Source: an uncultured Ruminococcus sp.
GTDB lineage: Bacteria > Bacillota > Clostridia > Oscillospirales > Ruminococcaceae
Assembly (NCBI GenBank): GCA_946537565.1
Contig: CAMNFW010000099.1
Coordinates: 1 to 7,561 of the forward strand
Length of the DNA: 7,561 bases
Direction: 5' to 3'
Both the position numbers and the translations under genes were made by a program. Position 1 is the first letter of the stretch. Each line of letters opens with the position of its first letter. The notes under the pieces were generated by a model, which did no database searches, was not told the DNA's origin, and saw nothing but the letters and a program-made list of their open reading frames with translations. This document shows, piece by piece, positions 1 to 6,137 of this stretch.

Positions 1-497
1 AGGACGGAAGCATCACGATGATACCGATCCTGACGATGCCGGAGGATGATAAAACTCACCCGATCCCTGACCTTACAGGATATATCACAGAGGGACAGAT
101 CATTTTATCCCGTGAGCTTTACAGAAAGGGAATAAATCCGCCGGTTGACGTATTGCCGTCACTATCGAGACTTAAGGATAAGGGAATAGGAAAGGGCAAG
201 ACCCGAGCAGATCACTCAGACACAATGAACCAGCTTTTCTCTGCATATGCAAGAGGAAAGGACGCAAAGGAGCTTATGGTAGTACTTGGTGAAGCAGCGC
301 TTACACCGACTGATCTGCTGTATGCAAAGTTTGCAGATGAATTTGAGAAGAGGTATGTATCCCAGGGCTTCAACAATAACCGTTCGATAGAAGAAACGCT
401 TACAATAGGCTGGGAGCTGCTGAAGCTTTTGCCGAGGAGTGAGCTTAGGAGGATCAGGGAAGAGTACCTTACGAAATACTATGATACTCAGGATTGA
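1..497 (+). CDS. ntpB: V-type ATP synthase subunit B, C-terminal part (5' end outside window)
   Basis: Subunit B is the non-catalytic nucleotide-binding subunit of the V1 head of V/A-type ATPases, alternating with catalytic subunit A in the hexamer. Here the enzyme probably couples ATP to H+ or Na+ transport at the cytoplasmic membrane. The reading frame is open from position 3, so the ATG at 18 is internal; about 164 residues of a family near 460 are visible. Recognisable blocks are the [25 protein letters not shown] stretch, the [22 protein letters not shown] block, and a C-terminal domain with [15 protein letters not shown] and LGE-ALTP-D. The TGA stop lies only 11 bases before the next start, and its 3' end carries that gene's ribosome binding site, so the two genes are co-transcribed. 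Identity is clear; whether the ion is Na+ or H+ cannot be told from this subunit. Confidence 0.95.
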   Translation, partial: DGSITMIPILTMPEDDKTHPIPDLTGYITEGQIILSRELYRKGINPPVDVLPSLSRLKDKGIGKGKTRADHSDTMNQLFSAYARGKDAKELMVVLGEAALTPTDLLYAKFADEFEKRYVSQGFNNNRSIEETLTIGWELLKLLPRSELRRIREEYLTKYYDTQD

Positions 498-502
498 GGT
501 GA
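496..502 (+). promoter_or_regulatory. Ribosome binding site deciding the TTG start of subunit D
   Basis: The heptamer GAGGTGA matches the anti-Shine-Dalgarno sequence perfectly. It overlaps the TGA stop of subunit B and ends six bases before the TTG at 509. No in-frame ATG exists nearby that would preserve the conserved N-terminus, so UUG initiation is well supported. Confidence 0.85.
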
Positions 503-508
503 GCTTGT

Positions 509-1159
509 TTGGCAAGACTTAATGTAAATCCAACGAGAATGGAGCTGAGCAAGCTTAAGAAAAAGCTTGGCTCTGCCAGAAGAGGGCATAAGCTGCTGAA
601 GGATAAGCGTGACGAGCTGATGAGGCAGTTCATGATACTGATAAAGGAAAACCGTCAGCTCAGGACTGAGGTAGAGCAGGCGATATCCGAAGCCAACAGG
701 TACATGGCAGTTGCAGGCTCAGTAATGCAGCAGGCGGCTCTTGAAACGGCGCTTCTTCTGCCGAAGCAGGACGTAGAGCTGGAGGTTACGGAAAAGAATG
801 TAATGAGCGTGTATATTCCGGTATTCAAGCCGAAGTACAGGACCGATGATACAAGTGATATTTACTCATACGGCACAGCCTTCACTTCAATTGATCTGGA
901 CGGAGCTGTCAGCGCACTGAGCGAGGTTTTCCCGAAAATGATAAGGCTGGCGGAGGTTGAAAAGGCTTGTCAGTTAATGGCTGATGAGATAGAAAAAACC
1001 AGAAGGCGGGTAAATGCTTTGGAGCATATCATGATACCGGACTATGAAGAGACCATCAAGTTCATAACAATGAAGCTTTCGGAGAATGAGCGAAGCACAA
1101 CAACATCGCTAATGAAAGTAAAGGATATGGTTTTAAAGCAGAGTCACAATTTCAAATAA
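509..1159 (+). CDS. ntpD: V-type ATP synthase subunit D
   Basis: Subunit D is the long coiled-coil shaft of the V-type ATPase rotor, linking the A/B hexamer to the membrane rotor ring. The 216-residue length is normal for the family. The N-terminus reads ARLNVNPTRMELSKLKKKL, the family signature, followed by a charged helix (RGHKLLKDKRDELMRQF) and a C-terminal helix with RRRVNALEHIMIP, as expected for a two-helix antiparallel coiled coil around a central insert. The start is TTG at 509, supported by a perfect ribosome binding site and by the conserved N-terminus beginning at this codon. It follows subunit B by 11 bases and appears to be the last gene of the ATPase operon, since a strong hairpin begins seven bases after its stop. 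No defects are seen. Confidence 0.96.
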   Translation: MARLNVNPTRMELSKLKKKLGSARRGHKLLKDKRDELMRQFMILIKENRQLRTEVEQAISEANRYMAVAGSVMQQAALETALLLPKQDVELEVTEKNVMSVYIPVFKPKYRTDDTSDIYSYGTAFTSIDLDGAVSALSEVFPKMIRLAEVEKACQLMADEIEKTRRRVNALEHIMIPDYEETIKFITMKLSENERSTTTSLMKVKDMVLKQSHNFK

Positions 1160-1193
1160 AAAAAAGACCCGGAGTTATATCCGGGTCAATTTT
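1160..1193. terminator. Bidirectional intrinsic terminator between ATPase operon and symporter
   Basis: A 7-bp perfect stem, GACCCGG (1166-1172) with CCGGGTC (1181-1187), has an 8-base loop. It is flanked by a run of A on the left (1158-1165) and AATTTTA on the right. Read on the minus strand the A run becomes a strong U tract, so it should stop symporter transcription well. On the plus strand the U tract is weaker but can serve the ATPase operon. Confidence 0.85.
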
Positions 1194-1255
1194 ATGTGCC
1201 TGTAAAAGCAGTCTGACTAATCAGAAGTGATTTTTGAGGATCAGAATAAGAATGA

Positions 1256-2854
1256 TCAATCTTCACTGGGAAGAGAATTTGAAAGACTGCTGAAAGCGTT
1301 TTCAACGACTTTATTATCAGGAGCTTTAGTGAAGCTGCTGACGATAGGAACGATGATAAGTGAAACAATCATTGAGAAAGCGCCGGCATTGATAGGAGAA
1401 AGGAGATTGATCGGGAGCTTGAGATCAATAACAGACTGACGGAGACCGCTGAAGGCATCAAAACCAAAACCAAACAGGATCATATGAGCGACAGTAATAC
1501 CGATACCGGTAGCGAAGCTTGCCCAGCAGGCAGCAGAGGAAGCTTTTTTCATGAAGAGACCGTAGAGGAAAGGTCCGAGGAAAGCGCCGGAAAGAGCGCC
1601 CCATGAGTATGACATAAGAGTTGAGATAGAAGCGTTTTTGTTAGAAGCGATAATAACGGAAATAACAAGGAAAACAGCGATGAAAATTCTTGTAGTGAGC
1701 ATTTGTTTTTTGTCATCGAAATTCTTAACTCTTGGCTTGATGAGGTCATTAGTGAGAGTAGTGCTGGAAGTAAGAACAAGAGAAGAAAGGGTAGAAAGAG
1801 AAGCTGAAAGTACAAGCACAACGATTAGACCGATGAGGATATTTGGAAGAGCCTCATGGATAAGAGCTGGAACCATAGTATCATAAACGGGTTTACCGTT
1901 AACAGTTTCGATGAAAGCCTTGCCTTCGACATTTTCAGTTGAGCAGTAGAGTCTTACGAAACCGCCCATGAAGTAAGAACCACCGGCAACGACAACAGCG
2001 AAGAAGGTAGAAATAATAGCACCTTTTCTGATAGCTTCTGCATTTTTGATGGCATAGAATTTCTGGACCATCTGAGGGAGACCCCAGGTACCGAGAGAAG
2101 TAAGTATAACAACGCCGAGCAGATTGAGAGGATCGGGACCGAACAATGAGCCGAGGGTTCCGGTATTACCCTTATCATCAGGGATAAGGTCAAGAGCAGC
2201 GGTAGCAGCGGAGAAGCCGTCTTTTTTAGCTACAGTGAGACCGACAACGGTAGCGATACCGATGAGCATGATAATACCCTGGAAGAAGTCATTGAGGGCA
2301 GTAGCTTTGTAGCCGCCGAGGGTAACATAAATTGCAGAAAGCACAGCCATGAGGATAATGATAATAGTCGGACCGTTTTCACCGAGATCAAAGACCATAC
2401 CGAAGAGACGGGAAAGGCCGTTATAAACTGAAGCAGTATAAGGGATAAGGAAAACGAAAACGATGAGAGCGGAAGCCGTTTTGAGGCTGTTGGAATCGAA
2501 GCGTTTCTCGAAATATTCGGGCATAGTTTTAGCGCCGATATGGTTGGTCATAAGTCTTGTACGCTTACCGATGAGGAAGAAGGGGATAAGGCTGCCGATG
2601 ATAGCATTGCCAATACCGATCCAGCTGGCGGAGATACCGTAGCTCCAGCCGAACTGACCGGCATAGCCGATGAAAACGACGGCAGAGAAATAGGTCGTAC
2701 CGTAGGAGAAAGCGGTGAGCCAGGAGCCGACGCTTCTACCGCCGAGGATAAAGTCATTTGTTGATTTGGTTTTTCTTGAAGTATAGATACCTATACTAAC
2801 CATTACAGCAACATAGATAAATAGGATAATAAAGGTTGCTGCTTTAGAAGTCAT
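1256..2854 (-). CDS. Sodium:solute symporter family (SSS/SLC5-like) transporter
   Basis: This is a 532-residue multi-spanning membrane protein with about 13 predicted hydrophobic helices, the usual size and layout for Na+-coupled symporters related to PutP. Family marks are NDFILGGRSVGSWLTAFSYG (33-52) with the following G-rich helix, the GGYKATALNDFFQG segment (180-193), the TWGLPQMVQKFYAIK block (256-270) resembling the PutP loop, and SLSTLSSLVLTSSTTLTNDL (352-371), whose Ser/Thr residues correspond to the second Na+ site region. The substrate cannot be read from the sequence; amino acid, carboxylate and sugar carriers all share these motifs. The start chosen is ATG at 2854 (MTSKAATF), behind AAAGGA. 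An in-frame TTG seven codons upstream has no ribosome binding site and overlaps this one. The gene is transcribed alone, divergent from the queuosine operon. Confidence 0.92.
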   Translation of the reverse strand: MTSKAATFIILFIYVAVMVSIGIYTSRKTKSTNDFILGGRSVGSWLTAFSYGTTYFSAVVFIGYAGQFGWSYGISASWIGIGNAIIGSLIPFFLIGKRTRLMTNHIGAKTMPEYFEKRFDSNSLKTASALIVFVFLIPYTASVYNGLSRLFGMVFDLGENGPTIIIILMAVLSAIYVTLGGYKATALNDFFQGIIMLIGIATVVGLTVAKKDGFSAATAALDLIPDDKGNTGTLGSLFGPDPLNLLGVVILTSLGTWGLPQMVQKFYAIKNAEAIRKGAIISTFFAVVVAGGSYFMGGFVRLYCSTENVEGKAFIETVNGKPVYDTMVPALIHEALPNILIGLIVVLVLSASLSTLSSLVLTSSTTLTNDLIKPRVKNFDDKKQMLTTRIFIAVFLVISVIIASNKNASISTLMSYSWGALSGAFLGPFLYGLFMKKASSAACWASFATGIGITVAHMILFGFGFDAFSGLRQSVIDLKLPINLLSPINAGAFSMIVSLIIVPIVSSFTKAPDNKVVENAFSSLSNSLPSED

Positions 2855-2866
2855 AAAAAACGCACA

Positions 2867-2872
2867 TCCTTT
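2867..2872 (-). promoter_or_regulatory. Ribosome binding site of the symporter
   Basis: On the minus strand AAAGGA stands 12 bases before the ATG at 2854. Spacing is slightly long, but this is the only Shine-Dalgarno-like site nearby, and it argues against the TTG at 2875 as start. Confidence 0.6.
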
Positions 2873-2930
2873 CAAGATTGATATAAAGTGTTAAACCTGT
2901 AAAGCTTTAAATAGATAAAGCGACAATAAT

Positions 2931-2959
2931 ATTATATATCTCTGTATATAATTTGTCAA
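2931..2959 (-). promoter_or_regulatory. Consensus sigma-A promoter of the symporter
   Basis: Read on the minus strand, the -35 TTGACA (2959-2954) and -10 TATAAT (2936-2931) are both perfect and separated by exactly 17 bases. Transcription should begin near 2924, giving a leader of about 70 bases before the ATG at 2854. I saw no convincing riboswitch or terminator in that leader. The surrounding sequence is very AT-rich, which suits an upstream activating element. Confidence 0.88.
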
Positions 2960-3039
2960 CAGTTTTTTAATATTTTTTTGTTTTAACGATTAGCTTTGAC
3001 CAACTTTGAAAAATAGCATATTTGAGTGGAATACAGGAC

Positions 3040-3068
3040 TTGACACAGTAGCTTAAGCGTGATATAAT
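3040..3068 (+). promoter_or_regulatory. Consensus sigma-A promoter of the queuosine precursor operon
   Basis: The -35 TTGACA (3040-3045) and -10 TATAAT (3063-3068) are perfect, with a 17-base spacer. TG at 3060-3061 adds an extended -10 element. The expected start point is near 3075, giving a leader of about 200 bases before queD. Such a strong core promoter suggests that control acts after initiation, through the leader RNA. Confidence 0.92.
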
Positions 3069-3104
3069 AGAATAATAAGAGACTGTGAGACATCAGAGTA
3101 TTAC

Positions 3105-3143
3105 CGACAGTTCGTTTGCGCCATCCTGTCGTTAAAAAAAACC
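3105..3143 (+). promoter_or_regulatory. preQ1-I type riboswitch aptamer
   Basis: The stem CGACAG (3105-3110) pairs perfectly with CTGTCG (3126-3131) around a 15-base loop. The loop begins TTC and contains GC followed by a CATCC stretch at its 3' side, and it is followed by an A-rich tail (eight A at 3134-3141, then CC). Loop bases GTTT (3114-3117) can pair with AAAC (3139-3142), the H-type pseudoknot typical of preQ1-I aptamers, in which the second helix starts right after the UUC. The loop is about three bases longer than in the Bacillus subtilis queC aptamer as I remember it. Position about 30 bases after the predicted transcription start, and ahead of genes that make preQ1, strongly supports the call. 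Exact subtype is uncertain. Confidence 0.78.
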
Positions 3144-3227
3144 AGGGCATCCTTTGGATCTGCATAGAAATGGAAGTGGAATCTGCACGCAGTGAGGGCA
3201 GATAGCCGTGTTTCTGTGTGAACGGGT

Positions 3228-3256
3228 GCGTCTGCGTAGGGGGCAGGCGTTTTTTT
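3228..3256 (+). terminator. Intrinsic terminator in the que operon leader (probable riboswitch expression platform)
   Basis: CGTCTGC (3229-3235) pairs with GCAGGCG (3243-3249) over 7 bp with one G-U, a 7-base loop, and seven T directly after the stem. It lies between the aptamer and the queD ribosome binding site, so it acts as an attenuator rather than an end-of-operon terminator. Both arms have competing partners upstream: CCTGTC (3125-3130) in the aptamer stem can pair with GGCAGG (3242-3247), and ACGCAG (3187-3192) with CTGCGT (3232-3237). Either pairing would break the terminator. The expected logic is preQ1 bound, terminator formed, operon off. That logic is inferred from the family and the pairing options. 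Confidence 0.8.
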
Positions 3257-3277
3257 ATTATTGAAAGGAAATTGATT

Positions 3278-3706
3278 ATGTACTACTTAAAGACCTCCGC
3301 ATATTTTGACAGCGCACATTTTCTGTCAGGCTACAGCGGAAAATGTTCAAATATACACGGACACCGCTGGAAGCTTGAAGTAATGCTGAAAAGCAGGAAT
3401 ATACAGGCCAGCGGAGATAAACGAGGAATGCTTATGGATTTCAGTGATGTAAAGGCAGCGGTGAGAAGGCTTGCAGGAAGCTTTGATCATGCTTTGATAT
3501 ATGAAAGCGGAAGTCTCCGTCCGGCGACACTTGCGGCATTGAAAGAAGAGGAATTCAGGCTGATAGAGGTACCGTTCAGACCGACAGCAGAGAATCTTGC
3601 TGAGCATTTTTTCAATACACTTAGTGCAGCGGGAATACCGATAAGTTCGGCAGCAGTATATGAAACACCGGAAAACTGTGCGGTATATGAACCGGAGGAA
3701 GAATGA
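3278..3706 (+). CDS. queD: 6-carboxy-5,6,7,8-tetrahydropterin synthase
   Basis: QueD converts 7,8-dihydroneopterin triphosphate to 6-carboxy-5,6,7,8-tetrahydropterin, the second step from GTP to queuosine. The 142-residue protein has the three zinc histidines H14, H27 and H29 (DSAHF and NIHGH), the catalytic Cys23, the Asp70-His71 pair in SFDHALI, the PTAEN block (102-106) and Glu129 in VYETPE. The spacing of these residues fits QueD rather than eukaryotic-type PTPS. The start is ATG at 3278 behind GAAAGGAA with good spacing. The frame is open upstream to a GTG at 3218, but that would place the leader terminator inside the gene and add no conserved sequence. It is the first gene of the operon, and its TGA overlaps the queE start region. 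Confidence 0.95.
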   Translation: MYYLKTSAYFDSAHFLSGYSGKCSNIHGHRWKLEVMLKSRNIQASGDKRGMLMDFSDVKAAVRRLAGSFDHALIYESGSLRPATLAALKEEEFRLIEVPFRPTAENLAEHFFNTLSAAGIPISSAAVYETPENCAVYEPEEE

Positions 3707-4365
3707 TGTATCCGGTAGCAGAAAAATTTGTGAGCATAAACGGTGAAGGCAGAAGAGCCGGTGAACTTGCTGTATTTATACGGTTCAGGGGCTGTAATCT
3801 TAGCTGCGGATACTGTGATACAAAATGGGCGAATGCACAGTCAGCGCCGGCAGAATATCTTAGTGAGCAGCAGCTGACGGACTATGTAATATCGACAGGA
3901 GTGATAAACGTAACGCTGACAGGCGGAGAGCCGCTGCTCCAGAAGGACATAAGCAGTTTAACGGATATGCTTATCAGTAATGGCAGAAGGGTAGAGATAG
4001 AAACAAACGGCAGTGTATCAATAGCAGATCTTGCAGCGAGAAAAAAACGTCCGGTATTCACACTGGACTATAAACTTCCTTCCAGCGGAATGGAGAGCAG
4101 GATGCTGATTGAGAATTATAAATATCTTAATAAAGAAGATACAGTAAAGTTTGTATGCGGAGACAGAGCTGACCTGGAGCGAGCTGCTGAGATAATAGCG
4201 GAGAATGAACTGATCGAGCGGAGCAGTGTATATTTCAGTCCTGTTTTTGGCAGTATAGAGCCGGCAGAGATAGTAGAGTTCATGAAAGAAAGATGTATAA
4301 ACGGAGCGAGGGTTCAGCTCCAGCTGCATAAATTTATCTGGGATCCTGAAAAGAAAGGTGTATGA
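3706..4365 (+). CDS. queE: 7-carboxy-7-deazaguanine synthase (radical SAM)
   Basis: QueE is the radical S-adenosylmethionine enzyme that rearranges 6-carboxy-tetrahydropterin into 7-carboxy-7-deazaguanine. The 219-residue protein has the family's short form of the [4Fe-4S] loop, CNLSCGYCDT, with C30, C34 and C37; Thr39 sits where QueE enzymes bind Mg2+. TGGEPLLQ (72-79) is the SAM-binding GGE motif, and EKFVSINGEG near the N-terminus is typical. Two adjacent ATG codons exist (3703 and 3706). GGAGG at 3694-3698 is only four bases from the first but seven from the second, so 3706 is preferred, giving MYPVAEKF. Either way the start overlaps or abuts the queD stop, implying translational coupling. 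Length matches enterobacterial QueE. Confidence 0.95.
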   Translation: MYPVAEKFVSINGEGRRAGELAVFIRFRGCNLSCGYCDTKWANAQSAPAEYLSEQQLTDYVISTGVINVTLTGGEPLLQKDISSLTDMLISNGRRVEIETNGSVSIADLAARKKRPVFTLDYKLPSSGMESRMLIENYKYLNKEDTVKFVCGDRADLERAAEIIAENELIERSSVYFSPVFGSIEPAEIVEFMKERCINGARVQLQLHKFIWDPEKKGV

Positions 4366-4368
4366 AAA

Positions 4369-4932
4369 ATGGATAGAGAAGCAATAGAATTTCACATCAG
4401 AGGACTGCTTGAAGCGATAGGAGAAGATCCTGACCGTGAGGGACTTCGGGAGACACCGCAGAGGGTTGCAAGAATGTACGAAGAGGTATTTGAGGGCATT
4501 GGCTATACAAATCATGAGATAGCGGAGATGTTTGGAAAGACTTTTGAGCATACTACACAGGAAGGCATGGAATCAGCAGTGATCATGCGTGATATATCAG
4601 TTTTCAGTTATTGTGAGCATCACATGGCATTGATGTACGATATGTATGTAAACGTGGCATATATCCCCAGGGGAAAGGTATTAGGACTGAGTAAGATAGC
4701 AAGGATATGTGACATGGCAGCGAAGCGGCTTCAGCTTCAGGAGAGGCTGGGGCGAGACATAGCCGAGATAATATCAGAAGCCGCAGGAACACCGGATGTG
4801 GGGGTGCTGATAAGAGGCTCACACAGCTGCATGACAGCAAGAGGCATACGCAATGTGAGCGCACAGACGGTGACAAGAACCTACTGCGGAGCATTCCGCA
4901 CTGACAGCGGACTGAAACAGATGCTGGAATGA
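4369..4932 (+). CDS. folE: GTP cyclohydrolase I
   Basis: FolE hydrolyses GTP to 7,8-dihydroneopterin triphosphate plus formate, the entry point for both tetrahydrofolate and queuosine. The 187-residue protein carries the zinc-binding CEHH (C82, H85) and the third ligand C154 in SHSCMTARG, placed as in Escherichia coli FolE. Other family blocks are DREGLRETPQRVARMY (22-37), VAYIPRGKVLGLSKIARI (96-113) and QERLGRDIAE (124-133). Presence of all three zinc ligands makes it the zinc-dependent type I enzyme, not FolE2. The ATG at 4369 stands three bases after the queE stop, with AAAGGTG upstream at suitable spacing. Its place between queE and queC suggests it mainly feeds queuosine synthesis here, though it may also supply folate. 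Confidence 0.96.
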   Translation: MDREAIEFHIRGLLEAIGEDPDREGLRETPQRVARMYEEVFEGIGYTNHEIAEMFGKTFEHTTQEGMESAVIMRDISVFSYCEHHMALMYDMYVNVAYIPRGKVLGLSKIARICDMAAKRLQLQERLGRDIAEIISEAAGTPDVGVLIRGSHSCMTARGIRNVSAQTVTRTYCGAFRTDSGLKQMLE

Positions 4933-4948
4933 GGGGTGGAGAAGAAAA

Positions 4949-5635
4949 ATGAAAGCACTTGTATTATTGAGCGGCGGAGTTGACAGTTCGACCTGTCTTG
5001 GACTTGCAGTGAAAGAATATGGAGCAGAGAATGTAACAGCGCTTGCGATATATTATGGACAGAAGCACAGCCGGGAGCTTGAAGCAGCGAAGAAGGTAGC
5101 GGGTTACTATAATGTGCCTTTGAAGGAGCTTGATCTTGCATTGATATTTGCAGATTCAGACTGTTCACTGCTGAAGGGATCGGAAGAAGATATACCGGCA
5201 GAGACATATGCAGATCAGCTTAAAAAGACCGGCGGCGCACCGGTATCGACATATGTACCTTTCAGGAACGGGCTGTTTCTTTCCTCAGCAGCCAGCATAG
5301 CGCTGTCAAACGGCTGTGGGATAATATATTACGGCGCACACAGTGACGATGCAGCAGGAAACGCATATCCTGACTGTAGTGACAGTTTTAACAAAGCCAT
5401 GAATGAAGCGGTATATATAGGCAGCGGAAAGCAGCTTAAGATAGAAGCGCCGTTTGTGATAAGCACCAAAGCAGAGGTAGTAAAGACAGGACTGGAGCTG
5501 GGAGTTCCATATGAGCTGACCTGGAGCTGTTATGAAGGCGGAGACAGACCCTGCGGAGTATGCGGAACGTGCCGTGACAGAGCAGAAGCATTCAGGCTCA
5601 ACGGAGCAGAAGATCCGGCGTTGAAAGGAGTATGA
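4949..5635 (+). CDS. queC: 7-cyano-7-deazaguanine (preQ0) synthase
   Basis: QueC uses ATP and ammonia to convert 7-carboxy-7-deazaguanine to the nitrile preQ0. The 228-residue protein opens with the N-type ATP pyrophosphatase P-loop SGGVDSST (8-15). It continues with [13 protein letters not shown] (35-47), the [12 protein letters not shown] block (101-112) and the YPDC-DSF segment (140-147). A four-cysteine zinc site near the C-terminus (C194, C202, C205, C208 in [16 protein letters not shown]) is diagnostic of QueC. The ATG at 4949 lies 16 bases after the folE stop and follows a purine-rich GGGGTGGAG site. The stop overlaps the upstream ATG of the queF reading frame. No truncation or missing residue is seen. 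Confidence 0.96.
   Translation: MKALVLLSGGVDSSTCLGLAVKEYGAENVTALAIYYGQKHSRELEAAKKVAGYYNVPLKELDLALIFADSDCSLLKGSEEDIPAETYADQLKKTGGAPVSTYVPFRNGLFLSSAASIALSNGCGIIYYGAHSDDAAGNAYPDCSDSFNKAMNEAVYIGSGKQLKIEAPFVISTKAEVVKTGLELGVPYELTWSCYEGGDRPCGVCGTCRDRAEAFRLNGAEDPALKGV
5624..5630 (+). promoter_or_regulatory. Ribosome binding site deciding the queF start
   Basis: AAAGGAG ends seven bases before the ATG at 5638 but only one base before the ATG at 5632. It therefore favours 5638. The site lies inside the last codons of queC, so queF translation is probably coupled to queC. Confidence 0.75.
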
Positions 5636-5637
5636 GC

Positions 5638-6135
5638 ATGGGAAGAGATATGGAAAAAGAAAAGGGCACCATTTCGCTTCTGGGAAATCAGCATACAAAA
5701 TATCCTACAGATTATGCACCGGAGGTACTGGAAACATTTCCGAACAAGCATCCGGAGAATGATTATTTTGTAAAATTCAACTGTCCGGAGTTTACGAGTT
5801 TATGTCCGATAACAGGGCAGCCGGATTTTGCAGCGATATATATATCATATATCCCGAACGAGAAAATGGTTGAGAGCAAATCGCTCAAGCTGTATCTGTT
5901 CAGTTTTCGCAATCACGGAGATTTTCATGAAGATTGTGTAAACATAATCATGAAAGATCTCATAAAGCTGATGTCGCCGAAATACATTGAAGTATGGGGA
6001 AAATTCCTGCCGAGAGGCGGATTATCAATTGATCCTTACTGCAATTATGGCATGGAGGGGACGAAATGGGAGCAGCTTGCGTGGGACAGATTAGCGCATC
6101 ACGACATGAATCCTGAGATGATAAATAACAGGTAA
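5638..6135 (+). CDS. queF: NADPH-dependent preQ0 reductase (short, unimodular type)
   Basis: QueF reduces the nitrile of preQ0 to the aminomethyl group of preQ1 using NADPH, the last step before insertion into tRNA. With the ATG at 5638 the protein has 165 residues, the length of the Bacillus YkvM type rather than the long two-domain E. coli type. Catalytic residues are visible: C56 in [14 protein letters not shown]63, and E98 in [11 protein letters not shown]. The QueF motif ESKSLKLY (79-86) binds NADPH. These sit one position from their B. subtilis counterparts (C55, D62, E97). An upstream in-frame ATG (5632) overlaps the queC stop but is too close to the ribosome binding site. Its product, preQ1, is the expected ligand of the leader riboswitch. 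Confidence 0.95.
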   Translation: MGRDMEKEKGTISLLGNQHTKYPTDYAPEVLETFPNKHPENDYFVKFNCPEFTSLCPITGQPDFAAIYISYIPNEKMVESKSLKLYLFSFRNHGDFHEDCVNIIMKDLIKLMSPKYIEVWGKFLPRGGLSIDPYCNYGMEGTKWEQLAWDRLAHHDMNPEMINNR

Positions 6136-6137
6136 AA

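Noticed and set aside
1212..1225. Small hairpin TCTGA-CTAA-TCAGA downstream of the symporter stop as a second terminator
   Set aside because: The stem is only five base pairs and AT-rich, and has no adjacent U tract on the minus strand. The 1166-1187 hairpin is far stronger.
2540..2764. Open frame on the plus strand opposite the symporter, and similar short ones at 1227-1439, 1638-1886 and 2124-2312
   Set aside because: They lie antisense to a clearly conserved membrane protein, have low-complexity translations and no ribosome binding sites.
2855..2875. TTG start seven codons upstream for the symporter
   Set aside because: No ribosome binding site precedes it, and it would cover the AAAGGA site serving the ATG at 2854.
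3142..3157. Hairpin CCAGGG-CATC-CTTTGG right after the aptamer as the riboswitch terminator
   Set aside because: The stem has two G-U pairs and no T tract follows, so it is not a terminator. It may still be a local folding element competing with the pseudoknot.
2983..3165. Sixty-codon minus-strand open frame in the divergent control region
   Set aside because: It runs antisense through the que promoter and aptamer, with no ribosome binding site and no protein-like features.
3170..3205. Eleven-codon open frame (ATG 3170 to TAG 3203-3205) as a possible leader peptide
   Set aside because: There is no convincing Shine-Dalgarno sequence and no run of regulatory codons. The aptamer explains control better.
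3218..3277. Upstream GTG start that would add 20 residues to QueD
   Set aside because: It would put the leader terminator and its T run inside the coding region, lacks a ribosome binding site, and adds no conserved sequence. The ATG at 3278 has a good site and the family N-terminus.
4018..4551. Long minus-strand open frame across the queE/folE junction
   Set aside because: It overlaps two genes with intact catalytic motifs on the plus strand, and its translation is cysteine- and serine-rich shadow sequence.
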